Part shown: one piece after another, positions 43,801 to 54,119 of the stretch
Layout: every line of letters starts with the position of its first letter
How positions within the stretch are numbered: position 1 is the stretch's first letter
Assembly (NCBI GenBank): GCA_012845835.1
Contig: JABAKD010000007.1
Location: forward strand, 10,389,665-10,453,664
Length of the DNA stretch: 64,000 nucleotides
Source of the DNA: Undaria pinnatifida
Lineage: Eukaryota; Sar; Phaeophyceae; Laminariales; Alariaceae
Reading direction: 5' to 3'
Program-made: the position numbers and the translations under genes
The notes under the pieces: generated by a model
Databases searched by the model: none
What the model was told of the DNA's origin: nothing
Seen by the model: the letters and a program-made list of their open reading frames with translations, nothing else

Positions 43801-45655
43801 TTTTTAACGTGTGTGGGGGGGGGGGGGTGGAAAAGAGGGGGAGGGGGGTGGATTACCAACATTTTTTGGTCACATAAATGTTTAGGAGCTTAATGTCCGC
43901 ATGTTGCTACGTCTAGGCGATGGTGGGAGTGGCGGAGAAGGAAGGGGCGGGGGGGGTATACCTAATAGGCGATGTTGCAGTATAACACGTGTTTTTTTTT
44001 CGTGTTCAGCTACAAAAATTTAGCGTACCAATTTGATGGCGTTATATTATCCTCACATTTATATGTTCATTGCCGCGTCATGATCCTGCCACATGGTCGC
44101 GAAATGACGCAACCACGAGCCTGTACGTCCTTTAAAAAAGTGCCGTCGTGTTATGAACACTAACAATATTTGGACTTTGTGCATGGGTTTTATTTAGCTT
44201 TATTTAGACTAGTGGTTTTGCTATTTCGGGAGCGGTGTGAGTGCTCAACGTTGAAGCTCATGCTGTACACATTTTTTATCGGATGTCAAGCATATCAATA
44301 ATAACGAGCCCAGTAGTCACGTTGTATTGCCCCGATTAGCATATATTTGCGGCTGATGAGAAGGAATACATTTACTCCGAGAAAATCATGTCCGACCACC
44401 TTTCTTTGTAGAACCACTAAATGCGGGGATATACTGTAATCAAGACCAAATTTGATAAGTAAAAACAGTAGAAAACATGGGTGTTTGCTTGTATCGTTCG
44501 TCCTGAGTACTATATAGTCCTCTGTAAAGTAGTACTATAAATACTATTCCGGCCGAACGGCGTGGGGAAAGCAAAACTAGCAAACAACCAAAGTTAAAGG
44601 CGTCATAAACGTTTAAAGGCGTCTGTAGTACTGATTGAGCGCTGGCGGTATGTAGGCCGGTGGAAGGGATAATTGTAGGCCCCCTCTTCGTTGTGGTCGT
44701 ATGGGAAACGAGGGGAAGGGAGGCCTCGCGACGTTCCAGCAGCACGCGTTGTTACTGCAGCCCGTATTGATGGTTGGGGCACGTACACACGGAGCGTTTA
44801 GAACATAAAACAAAACCCAGAATTGGGTTGAAGATGGGATAGGAATATTCTCCCCTTCGCATTGATTGGCCGAATGCAATGTTACGAATCATTCACAGTA
44901 TTGAGAGCCCCGACCCGCGTATTATTACCGAGTGAGTGCCGAGTTACCAAGATAGTGTTTGGGCCAATTTTTGTTATTACGCAATTTTTGATTGTCGTTT
45001 GAGATCAGAGGCATCAGGAACACCAAGCCTGACAGCGAATACCTCAAACTATATTTCCCGCACCCGAGCGAAGGCCAATATCATGTCGAGAACCGCAGCT
45101 ACCAACGCCCCTTAAACGACACAAACAGAAGACAGATAGATCAGATAATACATGGACAACATGCCGCTGGCGCCATTCAATGTAGATTCCGTTACCGTGA
45201 TCAAGCCTATATCCTCTGACGACGCAAGCAATGCTGATGCTTGGCCAGTATCTGTACTTCATTTAGCCGCCATCTTCCGCTTCAGGATACGGGTTCCCAT
45301 GCAGCCGCAAAGTGGGGTCGGCTATGTGCTTGTGGGCACACTCCCCTCTTCGTTCAGGGCCGGGAGCCGCCTATGCCGGAGCTGGAGGGTGTACCCGGTG
45401 CCGTGCTCCATCTCGGCCGTTGGCTCATCTTCTTCTATATTTTCGCTCTTGTCTCCCTCCCGTTTGCTGCGTTTGGACGCCCTCCCCCTCTTCTCCCCCC
45501 CCAAAGCCATAAAGTATGTTTGTTCGTTTTTGCTTTTGGGTTTTGTTTTTTGGTTGCCTTTCCTATTTGCATGTTGTGCCCGTACTGCGGAAGCCGGCAG
45601 CAGAAGAAGGAGAAAAAGAACAACAACAGGAAGAAGAAGAAGCACACACCAACGC
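43801..45655. other. Unassigned stretch with weak coding hints
   Basis: Around 45152-45718 three overlapping frames are open: 188 and 169 codons on plus and 107 codons on minus. The minus frame (45322-45645) begins with a Leu/Val-rich segment that could be read as a signal peptide and continues as a charged peptide. The Leu-rich start is a purine/pyrimidine microsatellite effect, and none of the frames has a domain I know. Confidence 0.3.
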
Positions 45656-45656
45656 G

Positions 45657-45965
45657 AATGCGGTCGCCCTGGTGGTGTATCAGGTTATCCCCAATCCTGG
45701 TATATATCATTTTCGTGAGTTCGAGCCCCCCCGAGTGCATACTCGTATAAATTCGTTGGGACGTTTGCTTGTGCACATATTGACTTGCGGAAAGCGCGAG
45801 AGCGTGATCGATGAAAATCGACGAGCAGTCGGATTGCTGAATCCTATTACTATGCGCAATAACAACTACTCAAGGCAAGAATCGAGGGGAAGAAGGGACG
45901 CCACCTGTGCCCCCGGCTTGTCCGGAAGCTGGATAATACAAGTGTGCAAAAAACAAAAAGAAGAT
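45657..45965 (+). mobile_element. SINE family, copy 1
   Basis: GCGGTCGCCCTGGTGGTGTA, then CAGGTTATCC, CCTGGTATATATC and a box-B-like GTGAGTTCGAGCCCCC form a tRNA-like head. The body has GTGCATACTCGTATAAATTC, GGAAAGCGCGAGAGCGTG and GGCTTGTCCGGAAGCTGG. An A-rich tail (GTGCAAAAAACAAAAAGAAG) ends it. There is no coding capacity. It would depend on a LINE for mobility. Confidence 0.75.
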
Positions 45966-46291
45966 GAACCTCGAACATTCAAATGAAGAACTTGCCACAT
46001 TTTAAAGCACCCAGCATGCGCATGTCTGCGATCTAATTCCTGGCATTGCCGTTTTGGGATCATTTTGCCCTCCGATAACAGCATGCAGCATTTCAATGAA
46101 CCTTCAATATCCGATCACATTGAATTTGCCGGAAAATACTCAAGGAATCAGTGTTTTCGACGTCCAAAGGTAGTGGTGTGCAGAATCACTTTCAAGGAAG
46201 ACACACTAGCTCAAGTGAAATATACTTGAACCAATGCCACGTAAATTTTATGGGGTTATTTGATGTGCCTGACCGTTGAAAAGTCGTTGAT
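45966..46291. other. Unassigned stretch
   Basis: Nothing recognised. Confidence 0.35.
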
Positions 46292-46490
46292 CTAGGTGTT
46301 TTGTCTTCGGTTACTTCCTCCTCTTTCCTTCCTTGCATTCTACTCTTCCGACAGTGCGGTTGATTGGTGTTTGGTCTTCGCCTACCCCTCCCTCCTCTCC
46401 TCCCCCCTCCTGCGTTTCCTACCGCGTGTTTGATTGGTGTTTGGTCTTGGCCTACCTCCTCCATTTCCCGCTTCTCCTCTCGTGTCACGG
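46292..46490 (+). repeat. Three-unit tandem repeat, about 65-75 bp
   Basis: GGTGTTTTGTCTTCGGTTAC, GGTGTTTGGTCTTCGCCTAC and GGTGTTTGGTCTTGGCCTAC each lead a pyrimidine-rich segment. The 215-codon minus frame (46192-46839) reads this repeat and shows no domain, so I do not call it. Confidence 0.7.
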
Positions 46491-47035
46491 GCGGCTGCTG
46501 CCACCCACTACTATTCATTGTCCTGCCGCTGCGACTCGTACCTGCCCGTGCTACTGTACAGTGAAACTGCAGCAGTGCGACGAGTTCACTATCATCATAC
46601 TCCACCGCTATTCTATCTACCACGGGGTGACATCTCGACGGACGGGAAATTTGACGGGAAGTATTTCGTTGTGGCTCCGCATGACGCGTGTTGCCTTCCC
46701 GAATCAACACCGTTTTGTAGGGAAAATTAGTGTTGGCGTTGTACCTGCTGTCGCTGCAGTCTAGACCACACGGAATCACACGCTTGGGAGAGATTTCAGA
46801 AAGACCTCCCGTTTTTACCTTCCGCAAAGCACATGCCATGGGCCCCGATGAAGTTTCGTAAGCACAACAATCAGTGTACGCAGAGCTTGCTCCACGCCAT
46901 CATGCGTAAAAAGCACAGAACGTCTGGTTAGGCTCTGCTCGCCTCCGGCACCCTTCCCACTTGTTGAATCACGCGCAGCTTACTGTTTGTTTTTTGTTTG
47001 GGGTTACTGTACAGACTAACCGGAGTGTCAGGTTT
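46491..47035. other. Unassigned stretch
   Basis: Nothing recognised. Confidence 0.35.
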
Positions 47036-47222
47036 TTGTAGTAGTATTTCTAGTAGTAGTGGCAGTAGTAGTATTTCTAGTAGTAGTGGTAGTAGTAGTA
47101 GTGGCAGTAGCAGTAGTAGCAGTGGTAGCAGTAGTAGTAGCAGTAGTAGTAGCAGTAGTAGCAGTAGTAGTAGCAGTAGTAGTGGCAGTAGTAGTAGCAG
47201 TAGTAGTTTGTATAGTAGTAGT
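47036..47222 (+). repeat. (TAG/CAG)n trinucleotide array
   Basis: GTA/GCA/GTG trinucleotides for about 185 bp, adjoining a family G left end at 47223. The poly-Ser frame is an artefact. Confidence 0.95.
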
Positions 47223-47270
47223 GAGTCATTCCACGGTAGGACGGTAACGTTCGTGGGCTTCGTTTGAGGA
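47223..47270 (+). mobile_element. Family G left-end fragment
   Basis: GAGTCATTCCACGGTAGGAC matches the G terminus, then similarity is lost. It directly abuts the TAG array. Confidence 0.5.
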
Positions 47271-47555
47271 AGGCTGCTCTTAACAGGCTGTTATGGTCGG
47301 TACACTTTGTCATGTAGGCGCATCCTCCGATCACCTTGGGCGTCACCGGTTCGAGTAGTATCAGTATCCTCCGATCACCTTCGGCGTCACCGGTCCGAGC
47401 AGGTAAGTACTCACCAGCTTTCTACGTTCGCCAGAAAGGTTAGGCCGCGATGTCTTGCGGTGTTTCTGTTGAGTTCTCGTATTGATTTTGCACGTGTGAA
47501 CAGACTGCTCGAACAGACTGCGCGTTAACTTAGATTTGAACCCGAAGTTCATACT

Positions 47556-47998
47556 CTCAACATTGTTTGCGGTGACTCGCACGAGGTGACCACCCTGTCC
47601 CTGTGCGGTACTAGGCTCTCTTGCACTTTCATTTGGCGATATGAATCAGGAGTGGGATGGCAATCTACGCGGCGCTATAAGTATTGCCTAGAGCACTGTT
47701 GTCAGTGAGATACGGAGTCACTCGACGATCGTGCGGCTGGTGAAGTCACCCAAACCTGGCAGTGACAACGGGGGTATATCAAAACATCATACCGCCAATA
47801 TAACATATTCACAACATCATCATAACACCATCATAACATCACCATAACATCATCATAACATCATCATAACATCATCACAACATCACCGTAACATCATCAT
47901 AACAACATCATAGCATAATCACAATATTCTCATAATAACACCATCGTAACATAATCATAACATCATCATAACATCCCCCTTGCTAATACCATGGCCTT
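47556..47998 (+). mobile_element. Family C element with an 11-bp minisatellite
   Basis: CATTGTTTGCGGTGACTCGC, CCACCCTGTCCCTGTGCGGT, GTGAGATACGGAGTCACTCG, CAGTGACAACGGGGGTATAT, then the ATAACATCATC array, then CATCCCCCTTGCTAATACC and ATGGCCTTCG as the right end. Confidence 0.75.
47778..47980 (+). repeat. 11-bp minisatellite (ATAACATCATC)n, about 18 units
   Basis: The same unit as at 30997-32158, and at the same relative position in the host family C element, but about one sixth the length. Confidence 0.9.
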
Positions 47999-48017
47999 CG
48001 TCTAAAGTAATAATTAA

Positions 48018-48112
48018 CTCAGTAGTAGTAGCAGTAGTGGTAGTAGTAGCAGTAGTAGTAGTAGTAGTGGTAGTAGTGGTAGTAGTAGTAGTAGTAATAG
48101 TAGTTGTAGTAG
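48018..48112 (+). repeat. (TAG)n trinucleotide array
   Basis: GTA/GCA/GTG units for about 95 bp, beginning roughly 20 bp after the end of the family C element. Confidence 0.95.
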
Positions 48113-48560
48113 TAGTGTGGGGGGGCGAGATACAATATAAAGACCCATGCATGCTAGCTACGATAGAGAGGGAACGCTGCTGTTACGGAGATGTACTGTT
48201 AACAGAATGAAATCGCACACTAAAGCAGGGAAGCATCGCCACCTTTCAGGCGAGCTCTCCTGCGCTACGACTGTGTTTGCTCGATTGAGGCCCTCTAGAC
48301 TATACCTAATAACACATGAAAACGAAGTAACTTGAGTCAAGCGCTAGGCGGGTGCTTTTTTGCCCCCCCTGTTTTTTTTTTCCATATATTTCCTGCTATT
48401 ATTAATAGCAGTAGATATCCGTGATAGTCGTTTCATGAAGATGCGCTATTAACAGCTTGAGGAGGTCTTGTGCTTCACCGACAAACTGGGTTGGGGCAAA
48501 CTCCGAACGTCTAACCCGACGGTCAACAAGCCTATCTATGCCCTACGCATACAAAAACAA

Positions 48561-48830
48561 ACTGATTTTCTACGATAGCCCCCCCCCCCCCCCAACACTA
48601 GTGATTTTCTTTGACAAACGTTTCATGGCTGCTCGACACAATGAAGGATGCCATTCATTGAAAAAAAAAATCCATATATTTGCTTGTGTGCGAAGGTCTG
48701 TCGATCGATGACGTCGGGGAGGGTGTCGAGAGACACCGTACTTCTTCAGGAAATACGACCTGGAGCTGGTTCTGAAACCGGCGATTTCGTTAAAGAAAAG
48801 TTGAGGGGGGCTACCGCAGAACTACTCAAC
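48561..48830 (-). mobile_element. Family B MITE, copy 5
   Basis: ACTGATTTTCTACGATAGCC followed by a C run, CAAACGTTTCATGGCTGCTC, GATGACGTCGGGGAGGGTG, GAAATACGACCTGGAGCTGG, AACCGGCGATTTCGTTAAAG and GGGGGGCTACCGCAGAAC. Confidence 0.8.
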
Positions 48831-48849
48831 ATCACACTAATACTGTAAA

Positions 48850-48985
48850 ACACGAAAATCATCCTGACGATTTTGAGTATGATGCCCCGTGCTTCAGAAA
48901 ACGAAACAACAAAAAAAACTAAACAACCAGTAAGTGCTACCGCTGTGGTATCGAGCCATCCCTCGATCGTAGCACGCGCCTCCGT
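48850..48985 (-). mobile_element. Family A fragment, right half
   Basis: ACGAAAATCATCCTGACGAT, TTTGAGTATGATGCCCCGTG, AAGTGCTACCGCTGTGG and CCTCGATCGTAGCACGCGCC. An extra CGCTGTGGTATCGAGCCATC-like segment sits inside the terminal repeat. Confidence 0.55.
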
Positions 48986-49019
48986 TCATACAATTTCAAG
49001 ACGTACTGGTGCATTTTAT

Positions 49020-49300
49020 TTTATATAAATAAAAATACACTCCAGGTAGGTGTGAGATCGAAGATTTTGTCGAAACTCATCTTTGCAAGCTGTGTGTGAT
49101 ACTCTGATGGCCGGTCTACTGGTGTGTGTCCTCATGACATTAAGGATTAAGGTTGGCGACTCCCCTTGGAACTACAGTGTAGCTATCAGGGTCAACAGGG
49201 TGATGTTAGTCCGTCTGTGCGCGGAAACTATGACACCCGTTTTTGATGGGGGAATGATCTGACAGCTATGGATGGAAATGCATCAGTTTTAAATATATGC
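49020..49300 (+). mobile_element. Family D terminal region
   Basis: AAATACACTCCAGGTAGGTG, GAGATCGAAGATTTTGTCGA, GCAAGCTGTGTGTGATACTC, GTTGGCGACTCCCCTTGG, GGGTCAACAGGGTGATGTTA, GATCTGACAGCTATGGATGG and AATGCATCAGTTTTAAAT. Well preserved but one-ended. Confidence 0.75.
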
Positions 49301-49911
49301 TTCTGCCCTCGAGGGAAACGATGAAACGGGTGACGATTGCGGTGTCCCAGGGATCGAACCGATAGGACACAGATAAATTCGGCGTAGCTCAACGTATTGC
49401 AACCATCTTCGGCAAGTATGACGTAAGTAACGCCGGAGGGGTCAGATGAAATTTCGCGAGCATGCTGTGTGCTCACTGCTTGCTTCTACGTACCGCGTGG
49501 AGGAGAAATATATTTCATGCTTTCAGTTTGATTTGTTCGCCCCCTAAACGTGCGCAGCAAGTCTAAGATTGTTGCTGCGGTCTGGTGCTGACGTTGGTGT
49601 GCGTGGTGGAGTGCTATCTGCCTGCGACAGAACACGTGGTAGGCGTATCTCCTATATGTATTCTGATGTTCCTTCCGGTTTCTCAGGCTCTTTGTTTTAG
49701 TGATAATCCCTCGCGGTTGACAGTGCTGGGCGGCCCCATAAACTGTGCACTGCATACCTGGCAGTATTTTCTAATTTGTAAGAGCATGTGCGCGAAACCA
49801 TTATTATTCAAGCAGCAATCGTTAGCTACTGAGGAAAACATATGCTAAAGGGTTGTCGCAGACGCGGATTGCATGGTTTAAAATAGTTCTACGTTCGATG
49901 GGGATCTGAGA
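49301..49911. other. Unassigned stretch with a tRNA-like T-arm
   Basis: On the minus strand CGGTTCGATCCCTGG (about 49346-49364) is a T-arm-like sequence. No matching acceptor stem is visible, so a functional tRNA is unlikely. Confidence 0.35.
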
Positions 49912-50394
49912 TGCCAATTGCCCCAAACACGCCTCATCGCCAACTCCATCTTCACACCTCATCTATCCCACCTGTCCGCAGCCCTCACCTCCCCCCCATC
50001 TTCCAAGCGCTATACCTCCTCAGTCCGCGCTACCCACACCATCACCCCCCCTTGCCCCGCCTTCGCCCCTCTCTTCTCTCCTCCATCATCCCCCTCCCCG
50101 CAGCGCCCCATCGTTCCTATCACCATCGTATCACCCCGCTGGGCCTATAGTCTAGTTCCCCGTACAATCAAGCACCCGCCTCCATGCACACACTCCGCCC
50201 GACGCACATCGCCCGCTTCCTACCATCACCCCGCTCTCCTCAGCTTCCACCCCTCTTCTCACCGCCCATCCGAACCTCCCCCCACCTCGCCCCCCAAGAT
50301 TCCGTCTAACAAGAGCTTCTTTGTGGAATGAAGCTCACCCTTAAAGCTACCTACCGAACGGCTCATGGCGCTTGCTGCATGGTGAAAGAGATGT

Positions 50395-50497
50395 CTGCCT
50401 GGTCGGTGAAAAACCCGACGTGCTCCTTACCGGCATTCTGTGGATGCGAGTGTCAACGGTCTAAAGACTACGGCCATGCATGAACGAGTACCCCACC
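50395..50497 (+). repeat. Family K short repeat, copy 2
   Basis: CTGCCTGGTCGGTGAAAAAC, GACGTGCTCC, GGATGCGAGTG, ACGGCCATGCATGAACGAG. It matches 18770-18880 in order. Confidence 0.6.
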
Positions 50498-50666
50498 CCC
50501 GCGCTCATCATTCCCTCCGTCTCTCTGACCACTTCCGTCCGTCATCCTCCTCAACTCATTTCGCCATCTACACTCCTCCCCCCCCCCCTTGATTTCCTCC
50601 CTCTTATTACCTCCCAGCGCCAATACTTCATTCCATGCTCACCCCCCACCTCTATGATCCCCCGAC

Positions 50667-50933
50667 ACATGCTACAACAGTAACGTTGACCCATTTTATT
50701 TCTGGTGCCGCTCATTTGAAGATATCTCTACCCCATGCACCACACACGTTTCTTGAAAAACTTGAGTACAATCTGACGAACGAACAAACCCGCGGCCTGT
50801 ATGTGCACAAAAAAATTGGTATCGAAAACGCGACAGAATGACGTCCCGACTCAATTTCGGGTTAAGAAACCACGTCAGTCACAAACAACCAACCTATGTC
50901 CCAACGTGCGACGAACATCGTAGCACATGCGTC
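50667..50933 (-). mobile_element. Family A copy, diverged
   Basis: ACACATGCTACAACAGTAAC, CATTTGAAGATATCTC, ACGAACAAACCCGCGGCCTG, TTTCGGGTTAAGAAACCACG and ATCGTAGCACATGCG. Low identity but correct order and ends. Confidence 0.55.
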
Positions 50934-51245
50934 CTCGGCGACCATCCCTCTCTCCCAACTACCTCCCCCATACGTCACCTCGCCCCCCCCCCTTAGCTCC
51001 TCCAACGTTGGTCCGACCCAACAATCATCATCACTCCTCTCCCCCCTCCCTGATCCCCTCCCTCACCTCCCCCGTTATCCTTCTCCTCCCTCACCATGGA
51101 ATTCATCCCAGCACGTCCACCTCTCATCACCCCCTCCTCCCGCCTCCACCACGCGTCGCACCGCCTTCACCCCGCCCCCCCCCCCCATCCCCCCAATATC
51201 GTGTACACCCGCACCAACCCCCCCCGCCTCCCCTCCCCCGGTTCT

Positions 51246-51808
51246 GAGCACGCATACGACTTCTTTTGTTTCTTCGAGGTAGCTTTTGGGGCTGGAATCG
51301 AGTCAAAACGATATTCCAGACACACGCCTTGCACGTTCGAGCTTTGTTCCTAGTTTGTGTTCCACAGATAGATAGCGATTCATTTCCAGCTTTTCGACTC
51401 CACAAGTTTCACTGGTGACCCAGTTCAGGTCTCGCAGCAGCAGCAAAAAAAAAAACAAAGCGAAAGGAGAAACAACGATCGTCGGGTGTGGCTCGTCTCA
51501 GCACGGGTGAGCCCACCTCTATCGCGCGTTCGGATACACCTACTCTTCTATTGGCAGGTGTGCGTCCCCACCCGACCCCGGACGCATGCTGCCCGGTACC
51601 ACGCGTACGGACATACCTACTCTAATGGCAGGTATGCGTCCCCACCCGGACCGGACGCATGCTGCCCGGTGGATAGAAGTGTCAACCATTGTTATTCTGA
51701 AGGTTCCGACTCGATCGACTACTACTATGATAGTAGCCTAGACTATGCCTAACCCCCCCCCCAAAAAAAAAAACGGATTTTTGAAAAAAAAAAAAAAAAA
51801 ATGCTGTG
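51246..51808. other. Unassigned stretch
   Basis: A short direct duplication (GCAGGTGTGCGTCCCCACCC and GCAGGTATGCGTCCCCACCC with GGACGCATGCTGCCCGGT) lies at 51556-51670. Nothing else is recognised. Confidence 0.45.
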
Positions 51809-52085
51809 ACGCGTGCTACGTACGCTAGATAGAGGTGCCCTACGCCCTTTTCCTTCTGCGATTCCTCGAAAAAACAGGGAGCTCAATCTAGACCTGTCCA
51901 CCGAAAAAACCTGATTTGGAGAAAAACAAACTGCTACGAGTAGACCGGATGAAAAAAACATAAATGCCACGGCCTAGGTACACGTGCAAAAAAAAATGGG
52001 GCGTATCTCCAACGATTTTGGATCAAGGAGCCCTCCCTCTCGTTCAGGAACATTTTAAGCGAAACGTGCCGCGTCCATCGTAGAA
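51809..52085 (-). mobile_element. Family A MITE copy
   Basis: GACGCGTGCTACGTACGCTA with an insertion of TACG or CTAG type in the terminal repeat. ACAGGGAGCTCAATCTAGAC, GCCACGGCCTAGGTACACG and CAACGATTTTGGATCAAGGA are inside. It ends GCGTCCATCGTAGAATTG. Confidence 0.75.
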
Positions 52086-52186
52086 TTGCTTCCTCTTCCC
52101 GATGAACAGTCCACCAATCGCCTGACGGCCAAGCAAGGCTGCACATTAGGGGAGGTACCATCGGTCAGAGCACCCACACACTACAC

Positions 52187-52447
52187 GACTGATTCTACGA
52201 CGACAGCCCCCCCTCCCCCGAACCCGGCGATTTTCTTTATTTCACGATCGTTTCATGGCCCTGCTAGACACGAGGAAGGGTGTTGTGAACAAAGCATCCT
52301 CAATAATTTTAACGCTTTTACAAACACATGTCGAACAATGAATTCGGGGCGGCAAGGGGCTGCGTATTTCAGGAGATACAGCCGGGAGCTGGCTTCAAAA
52401 CCGGCGATTTCGTTAGTAGTGAAGAGATGGGGGGGTACCAAGAGTGA
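52187..52447 (-). mobile_element. Family B MITE, copy 6
   Basis: GACTGATTCTACGACGACAG and a C run open it. CACGATCGTTTCATGGCCCT, GAGATACAGCCGGGAGCTGG, AAAACCGGCGATTTCGTTAG and a G run with GTACCAAGAG close it. The right terminal is decayed. Confidence 0.75.
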
Positions 52448-52494
52448 GGATACCCACTATGTTTGCGTGGCACTACCTCCAGGTTTTAAGCACC

Positions 52495-52725
52495 CGATCG
52501 AGCGATTTTAGGCCAGGATGGTTTGGCACAGCGTAGAGTAGCTTTACCTTCGGCGTTGCCTTGCAATTTCACGAGAAAATTATAACAACACGAACGCTTG
52601 GAGCCACAGAGGAACAGCCACAGAGGAACACGGGATCCCGGAGTCACTCGTGGGGGTGATTCTCGGAACCACCGCGAAAACAAATCGGCCTCGAAAAGTG
52701 ACCCCGCTCTACCGTAAAGCTTTTA
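52495..52725 (-). mobile_element. Family C element, diverged
   Basis: GATGGTTTGGCACAGCGTAG, CCACAGAGGAACACGGGATC, CGGAGTCACTCGTGGGGGTG, GAACCACCGCGAAAAC and CCCCGCTCTACCGTAAAGC. AGCCACAGAGGAAC is duplicated in tandem. Confidence 0.6.
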
Positions 52726-52841
52726 GTCCTATGTATACAAAAAAATGCTTTGCACTCATCAAGAAAGAAAAAATGCGATGCATTTTTGGTTGAGAAACCG
52801 TGTCGTCCAGAAATATTTGTTGCGGTTAAAAAGTAGGAGCT

Positions 52842-52842
52842 C

Positions 52843-52928
<86 letters not shown>

Positions 52929-52939
52929 GCTGCTGTTGA
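52842..52939 (+). repeat. (TTG)n microsatellite
   Basis: About 32 TTG units ending in TGCTGCTG. Poly-C, poly-Q and poly-N frames are artefacts. Confidence 0.95.
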
Positions 52940-53440
52940 GTTGTTCTTGCAAAATCAAATCCGTGGTCACAGGACAGGTTCCAGTCACTCTGGAGCTGAG
53001 GAATACCCCCAGAGAATAGACGCAAACAAACCAAAGGTGGTACGCCCATATATCACAACTGACGCAATTCATGCCTCCGCCAGAAACACTTTAAAGTGAA
53101 ATCGGGAGTCAGCCTACCATGTGCCAGGTCCCCACTGGTGCATACGTCTCACTACTGGCGCCGGAAATACCGATATACCGCTTGCCACCCAGGAAGGACT
53201 ACCACGTATATATTGCACGTATTACCAATCACTACGCATACGCACGTGTCACTCTCGAGTCAATTGGAAACAAAGAAACAAAAAAAATGAGTCAAAGAAG
53301 AGAAAGGAAAGGAAAAAAAAAAGGAAAAGAAAATAACGCGAACACGGAAATAAATGAAAGAAAATACTCGGAGTAAAAGACAAGAAAAGACAAGACTAGA
53401 CAAGGAAAGACAAAACAAGAAGGAACCCCCGCGAAGTTGC
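52940..53440. other. Unassigned stretch, partly A-rich
   Basis: Between 53270 and 53430 the plus strand is A/G-rich (AAGAGAAAGGAAAGGAAAA, AAGACAAGACTAGACAAGG), a low-complexity run with a loose AAGACAAGA unit. No gene is recognised. Confidence 0.4.
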
Positions 53441-53723
53441 ACTTACGTGCAAGGTTTTTCAGATTTGCACGTAAATTCAAAAGCGATTTATGTATGTATG
53501 GTGGCTCCCTATGTTCGGGTCCGCACAACACGACGCAACGGTCACGGTGCCCAGACCAAGAGGACCTCAGACCTGACCCTAACCCCAACCCTGACCCTAA
53601 GCCTAACCCGAACCCTAACCCTCCCCCAACCCTTGGGGGGGCTCGAGGTCTGCTCTCGAGGTCGGCAGGGACAGTATTGAATTTAAGTGCAAATCTGAAA
53701 ACCTTGTACGTACGTGAAATCAA
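53441..53723. mobile_element. Inverted-repeat element enclosing telomere-like repeats
   Basis: The left arm holds GTGCAAGGTTTTTCAGATTT then GCACGTAAATTCAA (53452-53483). The right arm is TTGAATTTAAGTGCAAATCT then GAAAACCTTGTACGTACGTG (53677-53717). The arms pair over about 40 bp with few mismatches. A degenerate CCCTAA tract (53574-53633) lies between. Confidence 0.7.
53574..53633 (+). repeat. Interstitial telomere-like tract
   Basis: About nine degenerate units: CTGACCCTAACCCCAACC, CTGACCCTAAGCCTAACC and CGAACCCTAACCCTCCC. The type is CCCTAA (TTAGGG). Confidence 0.8.
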
Positions 53724-53967
53724 ACGCCTGGTCGATAAGAAGAGGAAAACCAGGAAAGGAAGAGGGAAAAAAAACGTCACACTAGCAGACCCTAGGAACT
53801 AAATAACGACGGCATTCGGCTTACAGAGGGTATCAAGTGCATCAATGTCACAGGGGGAAGAACAAAACAAGGCGAACAAGTCAGGGCGGCGTTAGGCTAG
53901 CTCGTGACGGCCATTGGAAGACCCAATTTTTTCAAGACGATGATGGCCAGACCCAGACCTCAGTCTC

Positions 53968-54119
53968 TTGGACAGAACACCCCTCCCCCCCCCCCCCCCC
54001 TACCCCCCCACCCGCCCCTCCTTCCTTCCCCCCTCCGCCCCTTCCCCCTTCCCCCTTTCCCCCCTTCCCCCCTCCCCCCCTCCCCCGCTCCCCCCTTCCC
54101 CCCTCCCCCTGGCCGGTTA
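53968..54119 (+). repeat. C-rich polypyrimidine tract
   Basis: CCCCTCC, CCCCTTCC and CCCC words for about 150 bp with almost no A or G. It lies just downstream of the LINE relic in that relic's reading direction. Confidence 0.9.

Larger units (their letters stand above)
49912..51245 (+). repeat. G-poor, C/T/A-rich island, interrupted by K and A elements
   Basis: Two long stretches (49915-50325 and 50495-50665, then 50935-51245) are nearly free of G on the plus strand and full of CCTC, CCAC and CCCC words. Family K (50395-50497) and a family A copy (50667-50933) interrupt them. Proline-rich frames are open in more than one phase, which indicates composition rather than coding. Confidence 0.7.

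Noticed and set aside
46192-46839. 215-codon minus-strand frame
   Set aside because: Much of it reads a three-unit pyrimidine-rich tandem repeat and the remainder has no motif.
49346-49364. tRNA gene on the minus strand
   Set aside because: An isolated T-arm-like sequence without the other arms.
50927-51282. Proline-rich proteins
   Set aside because: They are caused by the G-poor island. Several phases are open at once and the frame start lies at a family A terminus.
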